From: Pseudomonas silvicola
GTDB taxonomy: Bacteria; Pseudomonadota; Gammaproteobacteria; Pseudomonadales; Pseudomonadaceae
Assembly (NCBI RefSeq): GCF_026651855.1
Contig: NZ_CP093281.1
Location: 310,001-374,000, forward strand
DNA: 64,000 nucleotides
Direction: 5' to 3'
Shown here: in pieces, positions 30,961-40,822 of the stretch
How positions within the stretch are numbered: position 1 is the first letter of the stretch
Layout of the letters: every line of letters begins with the position of its first letter
Program-made: the position numbers and the translations under genes
The notes under the pieces: model-generated
The model's database searches: none
The model's input: the letters and a program-made list of their open reading frames with translations, nothing else
What the model was told of the DNA's origin: nothing

Positions 30961-32591
30961 TGAGTGTGAAGCCTGAACCGGTGCTGTCGGTGGAAAATTA
31001 CAGCCTTGATTACGCGTTACAAAGCGGTGAGTCACTGCCGGTGCTGCGCGATATTACGTTAAACGTGATGCCCGGCGAAGTGCTGGGGTTAGTGGGGGAA
31101 TCCGGGTCCGGCAAAACCACGCTCGGCTGGGCGATCATGCGCTGGCTGGCGGGCAATGCGCGTGAGAAGTGGGGCGACATCCGCCTCAACGGAGAGCCTG
31201 CTGAGTTTGCCTGCCCCAAAACTGATGGCCTTGCGCGGCGCGAAGCTGGGGATGATTTTTCAGGACCCAAGTGCTTCGCTCAATCCCACCCTTACGCTGG
31301 GCGAACAGGTGACAGAAGTGCTGCGGCGCCATCGCGGCTTAACGGCACGTGAAGCGCAGGAATTGGGCGAGTCGCTGTTACATGACGTCGAGCTCAAACA
31401 TCCGGCACGCATGATGCGCCGTTATCCGCATCAGGTTTCCGGGGTGAGAAGCAGCGCATCTTAATCGCCACGGCGTTCGCCTGTCAGCCGGACTGCATGA
31501 TCTTCGATGAACCGACCACCGCGCTGGATGTGATCAGCTCGGCGCAGATCCTCGATCTCTATGAACGTCTGCGCGAAGAGACGGGGTGGCCTCACTGTAT
31601 ATTTCCCACGATCTGGCGCTGGTGGCGAAAGTCGCCGATCGCGTTTGCGTGCTGGAAAAAGGGCGAATTGTGGAGCAGGCCGACACGCAGAGTTTGTTTA
31701 GCGCGCCGCAGAACAGCTATACCCGCAAATTGATCTCAGCAGTGCCAAATCCGCAGCAGCGTCTGGTACAGGATGCCGCCGGATCGCAGCCGCTGCTGAC
31801 GCTGGACGCGCTCACCATCGATTACGGCCAGCAAGGTTTTGTCGACCGCTTGCTTAAACGTGAAGCCAATACCACGCGTGCCGCCAACGCGGTTTCGCTC
31901 ACCGTGCATCAGGGCGAGATCCTTGGCGTGGTGGGCGAGTCAGGTTCGGGGAAATCCTCTCTGGGCAAAGCGATCACCGGACTGGTGCCGTTTAGCGGTG
32001 AGCTCGACTTCTGCGGCTATGCGCTGCAAGGCCGCGCGCAGATGGATAAAGAGTATCGCCGCCGGGTGCAGATGATCTTTCAGCATCCGGACGCCTCGCT
32101 GAATCCACGCATGACCATCGGTGAAATCATTGCGCGTCCGCTGCGCTTATACGGTTTGCCGCCGGGAGAAACGGAAGCGCAAGCCGTGGCTCGCCTGTTA
32201 GAGGAAGTGCGGTTGCCCGCAGAGTTTGCCACGCGCTATCCGCACGCGCTGTCCGGTGGTCAGAAACAGCGTGTTGCTATCGCACGTGCTTTTGCCAATC
32301 CACCAGATTTAGTGATTTGCGATGAAATCACCGCTGCGCTGGATGTGTCAGTGCAGGCCACCATCATCGAGCTTTTGCTGGAACTGCGTCGCCGCTACGG
32401 CACGGCCTATCTGTTTATTACCCACGATCTCAACCTGATACGTCAAATCGCCCATCGCGTGGCGGTAATGTATCGCGGCGATGTGTGGAAGTGCTGCCGG
32501 CGAGAATATGAGCGCGCTGGCGCAGCATCCTTATACCCGCGCACTGCTTGATGCGGTGCACGTTCCCGACTTATCCCAATCCGTTGCTTAA
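30960..32591 (+). CDS. Fused double ABC ATPase (DppD-DppF type), frameshifted
   Basis: ATG 30960. Two complete nucleotide-binding domains lie in one chain. Domain 1 has Walker [10 protein letters not shown] near residue 45, Q-loop '[20 protein letters not shown]', signature VSGGEKQR (one base missing near 31440) and Walker B '[20 protein letters not shown]'. Domain 2 has GESGSGKSS near residue 325, '[20 protein letters not shown]', LSGGQKQR and '[20 protein letters not shown]'. Breaks near 31195, 31440, 31590 and 32485. About 543 residues. Such fusions serve DppB/DppC-type importers, so the transporter is complete here. Confidence 0.88.
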
Positions 32592-32601
32592 CGAGAAACG
32601 C

Positions 32602-33799
32602 ATGAATCCTGAACAGTTAATTCATCATATCGATCGCGAGTTCTGCCTCTCTTTCCTGGCAAAAATGGTGCAGCACAAAAGCTACAGCGCCACCGATGGC
32701 GAACGTGAGTTAGCCCGCTATATGGCAGAACAGATGGCACAGCTGGGCCTGAAACCGAACTGCAAAAAGTCCCGGGCGATCGTCTCAATCGCTATCGGTC
32801 GCCTGGCGGGCAGCGGCGGCGGCAACAGCCTGCTGTTCAACGGCCATCTGGACACCAATCCGGTAACCGAAGGCTGGACGGTGGATCCCTGGGCAGGAAA
32901 AATTGACGACCAGTTCATTTACGGCATTGGCGTCTCCAATATGAAAGCGGGCGATGCGGCCTACTTCTGTGCGCTGAAAACGCTGATTGATGCCGGTGTG
33001 AAACTGAAAGGTGATGTGATTCTGACCTACGTGGTGGGCGAATTGCAGGGCGGTATCGGCACGCTGGCGGAATTGAACAGGGCGTGCGCGCCGATTTTAT
33101 CAAGCGGACCACTGATCTGCAGGCGCTGACCATGCATGCCGGTTCACTGTGTTCCATTGAACTCACCGGTGATACCCGCCATCTGTCAAAACGCGAAGAG
33201 GCGGTGGATGCGATCAACGCCGCCGTCGAACTGATTCCGCAGATTAATGGCATGGTGTTCAGCGGCGCGAAGTGAAGAGCATCTGAAAATTAACCGGGAC
33301 ATATCGGTACTGCGCACGGCGCACTGGGGCGCGATCTGCAAGAGTGGCGTCCGCCGCAGGTGGCTGACTTTGTACGCCTGAAGGGTTCAGCCCGCTTTGC
33401 GCCGGAGTCAAACCGTTGAAGGCGTGTTAGCGGATCTGCAAGCGCTCTGGATACACTGTGCAGCGCTTCCCGGCCTGAAAGCTGAGCTGTTTGATGACGG
33501 TATCGCGATAAGCCATGTTGCCTTTCGAAGTGTCGCCAGAGTCACCGATTGTCAAAGCGGTGAATCGCGGCTGGAAAACCGTGCGTGGCACCGAACAGCC
33601 TACTGGCGTCATCACGCCGCCAGCCTTCTTTGGTACTGATGCTGCACACCTGTATCAGCATGCGGGCATGGAAGGCATCGTCGCCTCGTCAGCGTATCCC
33701 TTTACATGCGGATGAGCGCGTCGAGATAACCGATTCCTTGATATGGTGCGCATTTATCTCGAATTCTGAGAGATCTGCCAGCCGGTCGAGGGCGCATAA
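32602..33799 (+). CDS. Second M20-family peptidase of the operon, frameshifted
   Basis: ATG 32602, 10 bp after the ATPase stop. 'SLLFNGHLDTNPVTEGWTVD' gives the first zinc His and Asp. The bridging-metal motif is 'YGIGVSNMKAGDAAYFCALK', with Asn where many M20 enzymes have Asp; a known subgroup uses NMK here. 'VVGELQGGIGTLAAIEQGVR' follows. The C-terminal half (33110-33790) is heavily broken. The corrected frame ends EICQPVEGA with a TAA that overlaps the next ATG (TAATG). About 400 residues. Distinct from the first M20 gene, so the operon carries two different hydrolases. Confidence 0.78.
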
Positions 33800-34885
33800 T
33801 GAACGCCGCGGCGCTGGAAGTCGCCTGCGTGCCACGATGCAGCAGGCCAATGTGGACGTAATGATCATCGATCATGGTGAACTGCGAAGCGGCTGACCGG
33901 TTATACACGTGTCAGAAACCTTGTATCGCGCTTGCCTGGTGCCGCTTAACGGCAATCCCTGGATGGTGCTGCGCCAGTTAGATGAGCATACGTGCCGGGC
34001 GCAATCTCCTGCGCTGACAGTAGAAAGCTATCGTGACGATCAGGACCCGTGGTTGCGGTGGCGCACAGTCTGCTCCGACGCGGTTTCAACGGGCGCGGTT
34101 GGGCGCGGATTACACCTCTTATGGCTTGACGGTGCACAGCTGGCAGCAGCTGTCGCGCCATTTGCCGGACGTGCAGTGGTGCGATTTAACCGGTGTGAGC
34201 GATCGGCTGCGCAGCGTGAAATTCCCGGCAGAGCTGGAGGCGTTGCGTCAGGCTTCCGCCATTGCCGATACCACGCTGGACGCGATGGGCAAAGCCGTGC
34301 AGGGCAGCTGGCGTGTACGCGATGTCGCTGCGCTGGCGGCAGGCGAATTTTTGCGTCTGGGTGCGGATGCGAAGCCAGGCTCTCGTCCGCCACCCAGCGC
34401 ATGGCAGTTTCTCCATGCAGCGTGCGAACCAGCGTTTGTGGCGATATTGCTGCACGTGAAGCGATTCTAAAATTGAAAAACACTACAGCGCGCGTCTGAT
34501 GCGTCCGTTTGTGTGGGGAGATCTCCGCAGCGCTGAGCTGGCGCTGCATTATCACGCAATACAGGATGAACAGTTCAGGGCCATGAAACCCGGCGTCAGC
34601 GCACGGGAAGTGGATGCGATTGTGCGCGAGGGGTTATTGCGCAATGGACTTCGTACGGATTATCCCAACATCACCGGCTATGCGCTGGGGCTGTATACGC
34701 GCACGCCGCGCCCAGTGATTTTCCTGTAGCTTCATGCCAAAGCGGAGTGGTTACTGGAGGAGGATATGGATATGTATACTTCCGCGCAAAGTCTGGCGTT
34801 CAGCGAAACCGTTCGCGTGACGCCGCAGGGTGCAGAGCGGCTGACAACGCTGCCGCGCCAGCTATTATCATTGCCGGAACATTGA
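33799..34885 (+). CDS. M24-family aminopeptidase P/Xaa-Pro dipeptidase-like protein, frameshifted
   Basis: ATG 33799 overlaps the preceding stop. The N-terminal creatinase-like domain reads 'RLRATMQQANVDVMIIDHGE', 'GLTVHSWQQLSRHLPDVQWC' and 'SVKFPAELEALRQASAIADT', then TLDAMGKAVQG, the usual hinge into the pita-bread fold. The catalytic half is broken into short frames (34300-34740): 'AELALHYHAIQDEQFRAMKP', 'VREGLLRNGLRTDYPNITGY' and 'MYTSAQSLAFSETVRVTPQG', then AERLTTLPRQLLSLPEH. The metal-ligand set (D, D, H, E, E) cannot all be checked because of the breaks. About 360 residues. Would release N-terminal residues or split Xaa-Pro dipeptides. Confidence 0.72.
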
Positions 34886-34900
34886 TCAACAGGATGAAGG

Positions 34901-35458
34901 ATGACGCAGGACATTTTACTCACTGATTTAGCCGCTAGCTTTCCAACGTTGGCTTTTGACCTGAAATACGCCACGACCGATAACATCACCGGTTACGGCA
35001 TTTATCGCGAAGCGCGGGCCCTGCTGCATCCAGAAGCGGCGCGCGCGTTTGCAAAGTGTTGAGGTCGCCCGACTGGCTGGCTTCACCTTACTGATTTTTG
35101 ATGCTTATCGCCCCCAGCAGGCGCAGTGGCATCTATGGGATGCCTGCCCGGATGCCGACTACGTGGTGCCGCCCGCAATCGGCTCGAATCACAGCCGTGG
35201 CGTGGCGATTGATCTGACGTTAGTGGATGACGCGGGCAAGTGCTGGATATGGGCACCGCCTTTGATGCGATGGAAGATCTTTCGCATCCGTTCCATCCCG
35301 ATGTACCGCCACAGGCACAGCGCCATCGTTTGATGCTCAATGCCATTATGCTGGCAGGCGGTTTTGTCGGTATGCCAACCGAGTGGTGGCATTTTGAGTT
35401 ACCGGATGCGCAGCGCTATCCGTTGCTGGAAGATCGCTTTGGCTGCGTGGCGCGATAA
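34901..35458 (+). CDS. ddpX: D-alanyl-D-alanine dipeptidase (VanX/DdpX family), frameshifted
   Basis: ATG 34901 with the RBS AGGATGAAGG. 'TLAFDLKYATTDNITGYGIY' is the VanX/DdpX N-terminal block. 'SNHSRGVAIDLTLVD' is the SxHxxGxAxD zinc motif, and 'MPTEWWHFEL' carries the catalytic Glu and third zinc ligand (ExxH). Frame changes near 35055 and 35240. About 186 residues, the family length. In E. coli ddpX lies with an ABC transporter (ddpABCDF) that imports D-Ala-D-Ala; the same association here, with M20 and M24 hydrolases added, supports peptidoglycan-derived peptide use. Confidence 0.85.
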
Positions 35459-35494
35459 CCCTCACTCTCGTCGGCAGGGATGGGTCGTCCACGC

Positions 35495-36928
35495 TCAGCC
35501 ACTCTGAGACTGGCCTGAACAGCAGATAACTCGCCAGTGCCAGACGCTTACACCCAGCGCGCCATAGGTCAGCACGGCCTGGAAAAATCCGTCAGCCAGC
35601 ACTTGCGAGGCGATAGCGCGGCTAAGCGAAACTTCAGCGCCAGCCGCTATGCGTTCTTGCGAGCGCAACCACATCGCTGGAGGGAAGCCGTTGCCGCAGA
35701 CTGGAGCGATCACTGCCACCAGCAGGCTGCCCATCAAGGCGATGTTGATCGCCAGCGTGATTAAACGTGCACTGATATCAATCCCGGAAGCCATGCCTAC
35801 CCGATTAGCGGCAACGGAACCGGTCGTGGTATTGGTCACCGGCGTATTGGTGAGCCCGAGCGCGGTTCCCGCCAGCAGGGCACCCGGCAGCAAACTCAGT
35901 TGGTACGTGATGGCCAGTTTCATCAGCACGAACCCAGCACCGATCGAAAATAATCCGAGGGGAATGACACGGGCAGCGCCATCGCAGCACCAGTTTTTCC
36001 CTATCGGCGGCATCAATAAGGTGGGCAAGGTATAGGCAAGCAGGCAAAACCGGTATCCATACTGCTGAACCCAAGCCCGCTCTGTGGTAATAAACCGGCA
36101 GGTAGATCATCAGCGGCCGAAACTGAAGTTCATGCAATCAGACCATCAAAGCCCCCGAGAAGGAGCGAATGCGAAACACCGAGAAATCAAACATTGGGTG
36201 AGGATGGCGCTTCTCCGTGCGAATAAACACCACCGAGCTGATCAGGATCACCAGCATAATTAGCCAGGCTTCAAGACTTCGCCAACCCATGCTGGCACCT
36301 GGGTAATGAGATAGGTCACGCCAACCACGCATAGGGTGGGGTGATCAACCCGATCGAGTTTGTTGCTTTGGCCAGGAGTGGAATTCATCCACATTTTTCA
36401 GTGCGAGCACGAATGTCAGCAGCGCGATAAAGCCGTGCACCAGAAACACCCATTGCCAGCTTAAAACCGCCACCAGCATCCCGCCGATGATAGGACCGAC
36501 CAGACCAAAGCCAAAGGTTATCCCCCATGCGGCAAAGGCCTGGCTACAGGGGTTTCCTGCGGGAACTGGTGCGAGAGTATGGCGATCAGGCAGGTTAACA
36601 TCGCACCGCCGCTTAGCCCTTGCAGGAAGCGCCCGATGATGAGCCAGAATGCACTCCCGACCAGCCCGCACATCACCGAGGTCAAACCAAAACCGACAAT
36701 GGTGATGAGAAAGATGCGCTTGCGGCCATAGTTATCCGCCAGCGTGCCGGTCGCCATTAAAACGGCGGTGCAGGCCAGCGTATAGGCATTCATGATCCAC
36801 TGCAGATCGCGAAAATTCGCCTGCATCTCCTGTTCCAGTACCGGCAAAATCACCGGCACGCTGGAGATTTCCAGCCCCGACATCAACGCGGCTAAGCACA
36901 CCGCCATCAGCGCCAACATGTTCTTCAT
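35495..36928 (-). CDS. DHA2-type MFS multidrug transporter (14 TM), frameshifted
   Basis: ATG at 36928: 'MKNMLALMAVCLAALMSGLE' then ISSVPVILPVLEQEM, 'LQWIMNAYTLACTAVLMATG' and 'LADNYGRKRIFLITIVGFGL', the EmrB/QacA TM1-TM3 hallmarks. 'ITFGFGLVGPIIGGMLVAVL' and SWQWVFLVH mark TM5-6. Breaks near 36560, 36340, 36140 and 36000. The last segment has 'LAGTALGLTNTPVTNTTTGS'. About 475 residues. The end is uncertain: the printed stop is 35495, just after the convergent ddpX. Divergent from an AraC/GlxA-type regulator, a likely control partner. Confidence 0.82.
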
Positions 36929-37045
36929 CCTGAATTCCTGCGTCACGTTAAGAGCGTGCCAGCATGGAAGATTGACGCAACGGTGGAAATCCATGCCGAT
37001 GCCAGATATCGTCAAAATCGTGCCAACATCATGGATAAGGCTGAC

Positions 37046-38040
37046 ATGCAAATCACTTCTTCTCTGCGTTCCTCCTGCAGCGCCGAAAAATCGGCGGCTG
37101 GTGCTTTTGGCGTATGAATGCCTCTGTACCTTTGAATTTGGTACTGCCGTTGAAGCGTTTGGCCGAGCAGATGACGTCTTCGGCCATCCGCTGTATGACC
37201 TGAGCGTGGCGTCGGTGGAAGAGGGCGTGTTTGGTGCGCAGGGCGGTGTGCGCCTGGTGGTGGATGGCGGGCTTGAGTTACTGGAAGACGCCGGAACCAT
37301 CGTCATCCCCGGCTGGCGCAGCGTGACCGCACCGGCCTCTGAGGCGTTAATCACAGCGTTACAAAAAGCCTACATCAAAATGGCACACGGATTGTTCCAT
37401 TTGTGCCGGAAGCTTTGTACTGGGGAAGCGGCTGTTAAACGGGAACGTGCCACCGCCCACTGGAACAGCACCGAGATCCGGCCGAAAGATTTCCCAGTGC
37501 AGGTGGAACACGGCATGATTTACGTGGATGAAGGCAGCATCATCACTTCGGCGGGCGGTGCAGCAGGTGTCATTTATGTTTATCTGATTCGACGCGATTA
37601 CGGCATTGATGTCGCCAATCGCACCGCACGCAGAATGGTGACGCCGCCGCTACGAGAGGGCAGCCAGGCGCAGTTGATCCAACAACCTGTTCCACAACGC
37701 CGCAGCAATAGCCTCGCGCCCCTGCTCGACGATTTGCGCAATAATCTGAACGCGCCGTTGGTGATCGAGCAGTTGGCGCGTGCAAGCAGGCATGAGCCGT
37801 CGCACCTTTATTCGTCGCTTTCATGATGCCACCGGCACCTCGCCGGGCGAGTGGTTGCTCGGCATTCGGCTGGAAAAGGCCTGCGCGATGCTGGAAAACA
37901 ACGCGCTCAGTATTGATCAGGTCGCTGAGCAGGCGGGGTTTGGTTCTCCCGAAGCGTTGCGCCATCACTTCAGACAACGCTTTAACACCACGCCGACCAA
38001 ATGGCGCAAGGCGTTCAATGAGCGGTTTGTGATGGGCTGA
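37046..38040 (+). CDS. AraC-family regulator with DJ-1/PfpI-like N-terminus (GlxA/FtrA type), frameshifted
   Basis: ATG 37046 (alternative 37031), early break near 37065. 'RRLVLLAYECLCTFEFGTAV' and 'IVIPGWRS' belong to the glutamine-amidotransferase-like sensor domain. The region 37380-37440 is shifted and hides the 'elbow'. 'VDEGSIITSAGGAAGVIYVY' and 'DYGIDVANRTARRMVTPPLR' complete the domain. The C-terminus is AraC HTH: 'GMSRRTFIRRFHDATGTSPG' with 'IDQVAEQAGFGSPEALRHHF', ending MG. About 330 residues. Closest in style to FtrA. Probably regulates the divergent DHA2 transporter. Confidence 0.83.
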
Positions 38041-38047
38041 GTGTTCT

Positions 38048-39963
38048 TCAGCCTGACGTTCCGTGCGCAGTTGCCATAAAAACCACGGTGCACCGATAAA
38101 TGCAGTCAACAGCCCGGCGGAGATCGGCCATGGCCAGGCGATGTTGCGCCCCAACCAGTCGGCAAGCACCATCAACAATCCTCCCATCAACGCGGCGGCG
38201 CACAGCTGATGACGTAGCAAATGGGCACCCAGCGCTCTGGCGCACTGCGGTGCCAGCAAACCGATAAAACTCAGCGGGCCGACCAGCAGTGTGCCCGCAG
38301 CAGTGAGTAATGCCGTGAGCAGAATTAACAAATTCGTGCGGCGCAAGGCGATGCCCAATGACTGAGCGGTCGGCTGCCCTAATCCTAAAGCGTTAACCAG
38401 CGTTGCATCATCAACGCCAGCGGACGATAACACCATCGCAGCTACCATCGCACCGACGGCCATGCTTGCGTCTATGTTCGCGGTCGAGCCGGTACCCAGT
38501 TCAACAGCATCAGCACGCGGGTCGCCACTAGCATCAGTATCATATCTCAGCGCGCTGGCGAGGCTGGTGAGGCTCAAACCAATCAGCACCATCTTCTGCG
38601 GGTTAAAACCTACTGCGCGCGCCAAACAAAACAGCAACAGCATGGCGAGCAGGCTGCCGACCACCGCAGCGGGTAAACATAAACGTCAGCCGAGGAGGTG
38701 AACAACACGGTCAATAACACCGCGAGGGCTCGCGCCGCTGCTGATGCCGGTCAGCTCGCTCGCCATCGCATTACCGGTTAAGCGTTGAATTAGCACCCCC
38801 GCACACGCCAGCATCATCCCTGCACAGAGCGCACCGCTGATTCTCGGCCAGCGCCAGACCAGCAATTGCGAAGTGATTGCGCCTGGCGGTGTACGGTTGA
38901 ACCAGAGAGACGCAGGCAGAATCAGCAGCAAAAGCAGTAACAGCATCCCCAGTTGACGCGTGTTGAAACGCGGGTAGCGCTGAGCCGCGTTTGCCCGGTC
39001 GGCAGATGTGTGGCGCGTTGCCGCATCAGCAGTATCAATAATACACGGTGCGCTTAACAGTGCCGTCACGGCGCCTGATGGAATGTCGCCCGCCGCAGGG
39101 GAACAGCGTAATGCGAGCTGATCGACCAGCAGCAGTAAGGTTGCACCGGAGAGCATGCTGGCAATCAGCTGCTGTGGGAAGCGGCGCAGGCCGCAGGCTT
39201 TAACCATCGCCGGGGCCGCCAGCCCGATAAAACTGATAATCCCCACCTGGCTGGTGATCATCGCACTCAGAAACACCGCCACGCCCAGCGCCATAAAGCG
39301 CACCTGCACGGTGGCCAGACCCAACGCACGGGCATTTTGCTCGGATAATCCCAGCACCGTCAGCGGCCTGACCAGCAGCAGGCTGGCGATCAGTGCACAA
39401 GCCAGCGTTACCGCCAATACCAGGCTGCTGCTCCAGCCGCTTTGCGCCAGTGTCCCGGCTTGCCAGCTAAACAGATCGCTGAGGTAATCGTGGTTGAACA
39501 GCACCAATAGTGTGTTCAGGGCGTTGCCGTACAGGCTGAGAACCATGCCAACCAGAATCACGCTCAGCGGTGCGAATCGGCGACCCGCGGTGAGCGCCAT
39601 CAGGATCAAAATAGCCACCATCGATCCGATCAGCGCCAGCAGCGGCAAGCCGATGACCAGCAGGCCGGGCGCGAAAACCAGCGCTGCGGACATCGCCAGA
39701 TTGGCACCGGCAGCCACGCCGAGCGTCTTCCCCAGCTGCAGCGGATTTTGCAGCACCTGCTGAAACAGCAAACCGGCTCAACGCCAGGGCCCCGCGCCGC
39801 ACAGCAGGCTGACAGCGATGCGCGGCAGAAAGCTTTGCTCAACCAGCAGCGATGATAGTGAGACGGGATAGCGTGCCAGCAACGTGGAGTAATTGACGGT
39901 GACCAGCGTGAGAGCCGCAATAAAAGCGGCGCATAGCAGCACCATGGCGCTCATCGGTTTCAT
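38048..39963 (-). CDS. FhuB-like fused iron-siderophore ABC permease, frameshifted
   Basis: ATG at 39963 overlaps the stop of the upstream binding protein (ATGA). Two FecCD-type halves lie in one chain: half 1 with 'RIAVSLLCGAG' then QVLQNPL, 'YLSDLFSWQAGTLAQSGWSS' and 'ITSQVGIISFIGLAAPAMVK'; half 2 with 'WRWPRISGALCAGMMLACAG', 'VGPLSFIGLLAPQCARALGA' and 'GLLTAFIGAPWFLWQLR'. Breaks near 39780, 38690 and 38060. About 638 residues, close to FhuB (about 660). The printed long frame that runs on to 37570 is antisense to the AraC gene and not real. No ATPase gene (FhuC) is seen in this cluster. Confidence 0.83.
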
Positions 39964-40822
39964 GATGCGGTTTCCAGTACGCGAGTTATATCGTCCGCCA
40001 GCCCAAGCGCCGTCGCGAGGCTGCCAAACGGAAAGAAATGATCCAAACGGGTCACACGCCCTTGCGCCACCATCGGCAAGTGGTGCCATAAACCGTTCGG
40101 CTGCCGGGCGCGCATCAAACGTCATCGCCGTCGGTGTAATTCAGTGTAGAAAGCCAGTCGCAGGGGAGATCGGCCAGTTCCTCTAATGCGCACTCGCGCG
40201 ACGTGCGCAGTTAACCGATTTCGCCAGGCGTTTATCAAACCGAGCTGGCGTACACCGCATCGGCCAGACTGCCGTTACCGTAGCGTTCGTACTTACCTAA
40301 TCCTTCTGATCCAACACCATCACCAGTACGCGCGTGTTGAGGATTAATCAGGCGCTGGCGATAAGTGTCCATTGCCGTATCGACCTGTTGCAGCCACTTT
40401 GTCGCGTGGGGGGTAACCTCCAGACGTGCGCCCAGTTGCCCTCCAGTCGCAAGGCTTGCCATAGATCACCTGACGTCGCAAACGCGGTGACGGTTTCTAC
40501 CGGGGGATGGTCGCCATTTTGGTCAACGGCGGCGGGGAGCATCGCTGATAATTAGAGCAGGGCGCAGGCCGCGAGCATTTCCAGATTGGGCCCCAGAACG
40601 GCCCCGATATCCCACGCTGTCAGTAACAGCGGGCGCGGAATGCGTTGGCGAAAATAGTGGCTATCGGATATCGCCAGCGGCGTGACGCCCAGGCTCAGCA
40701 GCGTTTCCGCTGCCGCCCAGTTGATCGCCACAATACGCTGGCGATCGGGAATGGCCTGCGCTGCACGTGCCGCGATGGGCAGCACGACGAGCACAGCAGG
40801 TACGACGACTGATATTGAACAT
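39960..40822 (-). CDS. FhuD-like siderophore-binding protein, frameshifted
   Basis: The ATG at 40822 overlaps the TonB receptor stop (TGATG). The corrected start reads MFNISRRxxL, a Tat-like RR signal as in FhuD. 'RIVAINWAAAETLLSLGVTP' then LAISDSHYFR is the FhuD N-terminal block. Further pieces are 'FATSGDLWQALRLEGNW' and 'ARTGDGVGSEGLGKYERYGN', with breaks near 40770, 40600, 40550, 40440 and several in 40240-39990. It ends DDITRVLETAS. About 287 residues. Delivers the ferri-siderophore to the FhuB-like permease. Confidence 0.78.

Noticed and set aside
33799-34885. Creatinase
   Set aside because: The fold is shared with M24 peptidases, but operon context with DdpX and M20 enzymes favours a peptidase, and catalytic residues cannot be read through the breaks.
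36929-37354. Extended N-terminus of the DHA2 transporter
   Set aside because: The MFS family start is the ATG at 36928; upstream codons are antisense to the AraC-type gene.
37570-38664. 364-codon minus-strand frame joining the FhuB C-terminus to antisense of the AraC gene
   Set aside because: Permease homology ends near 38050; the rest is antisense to the well-supported AraC HTH region. The read-through is caused by a frameshift.
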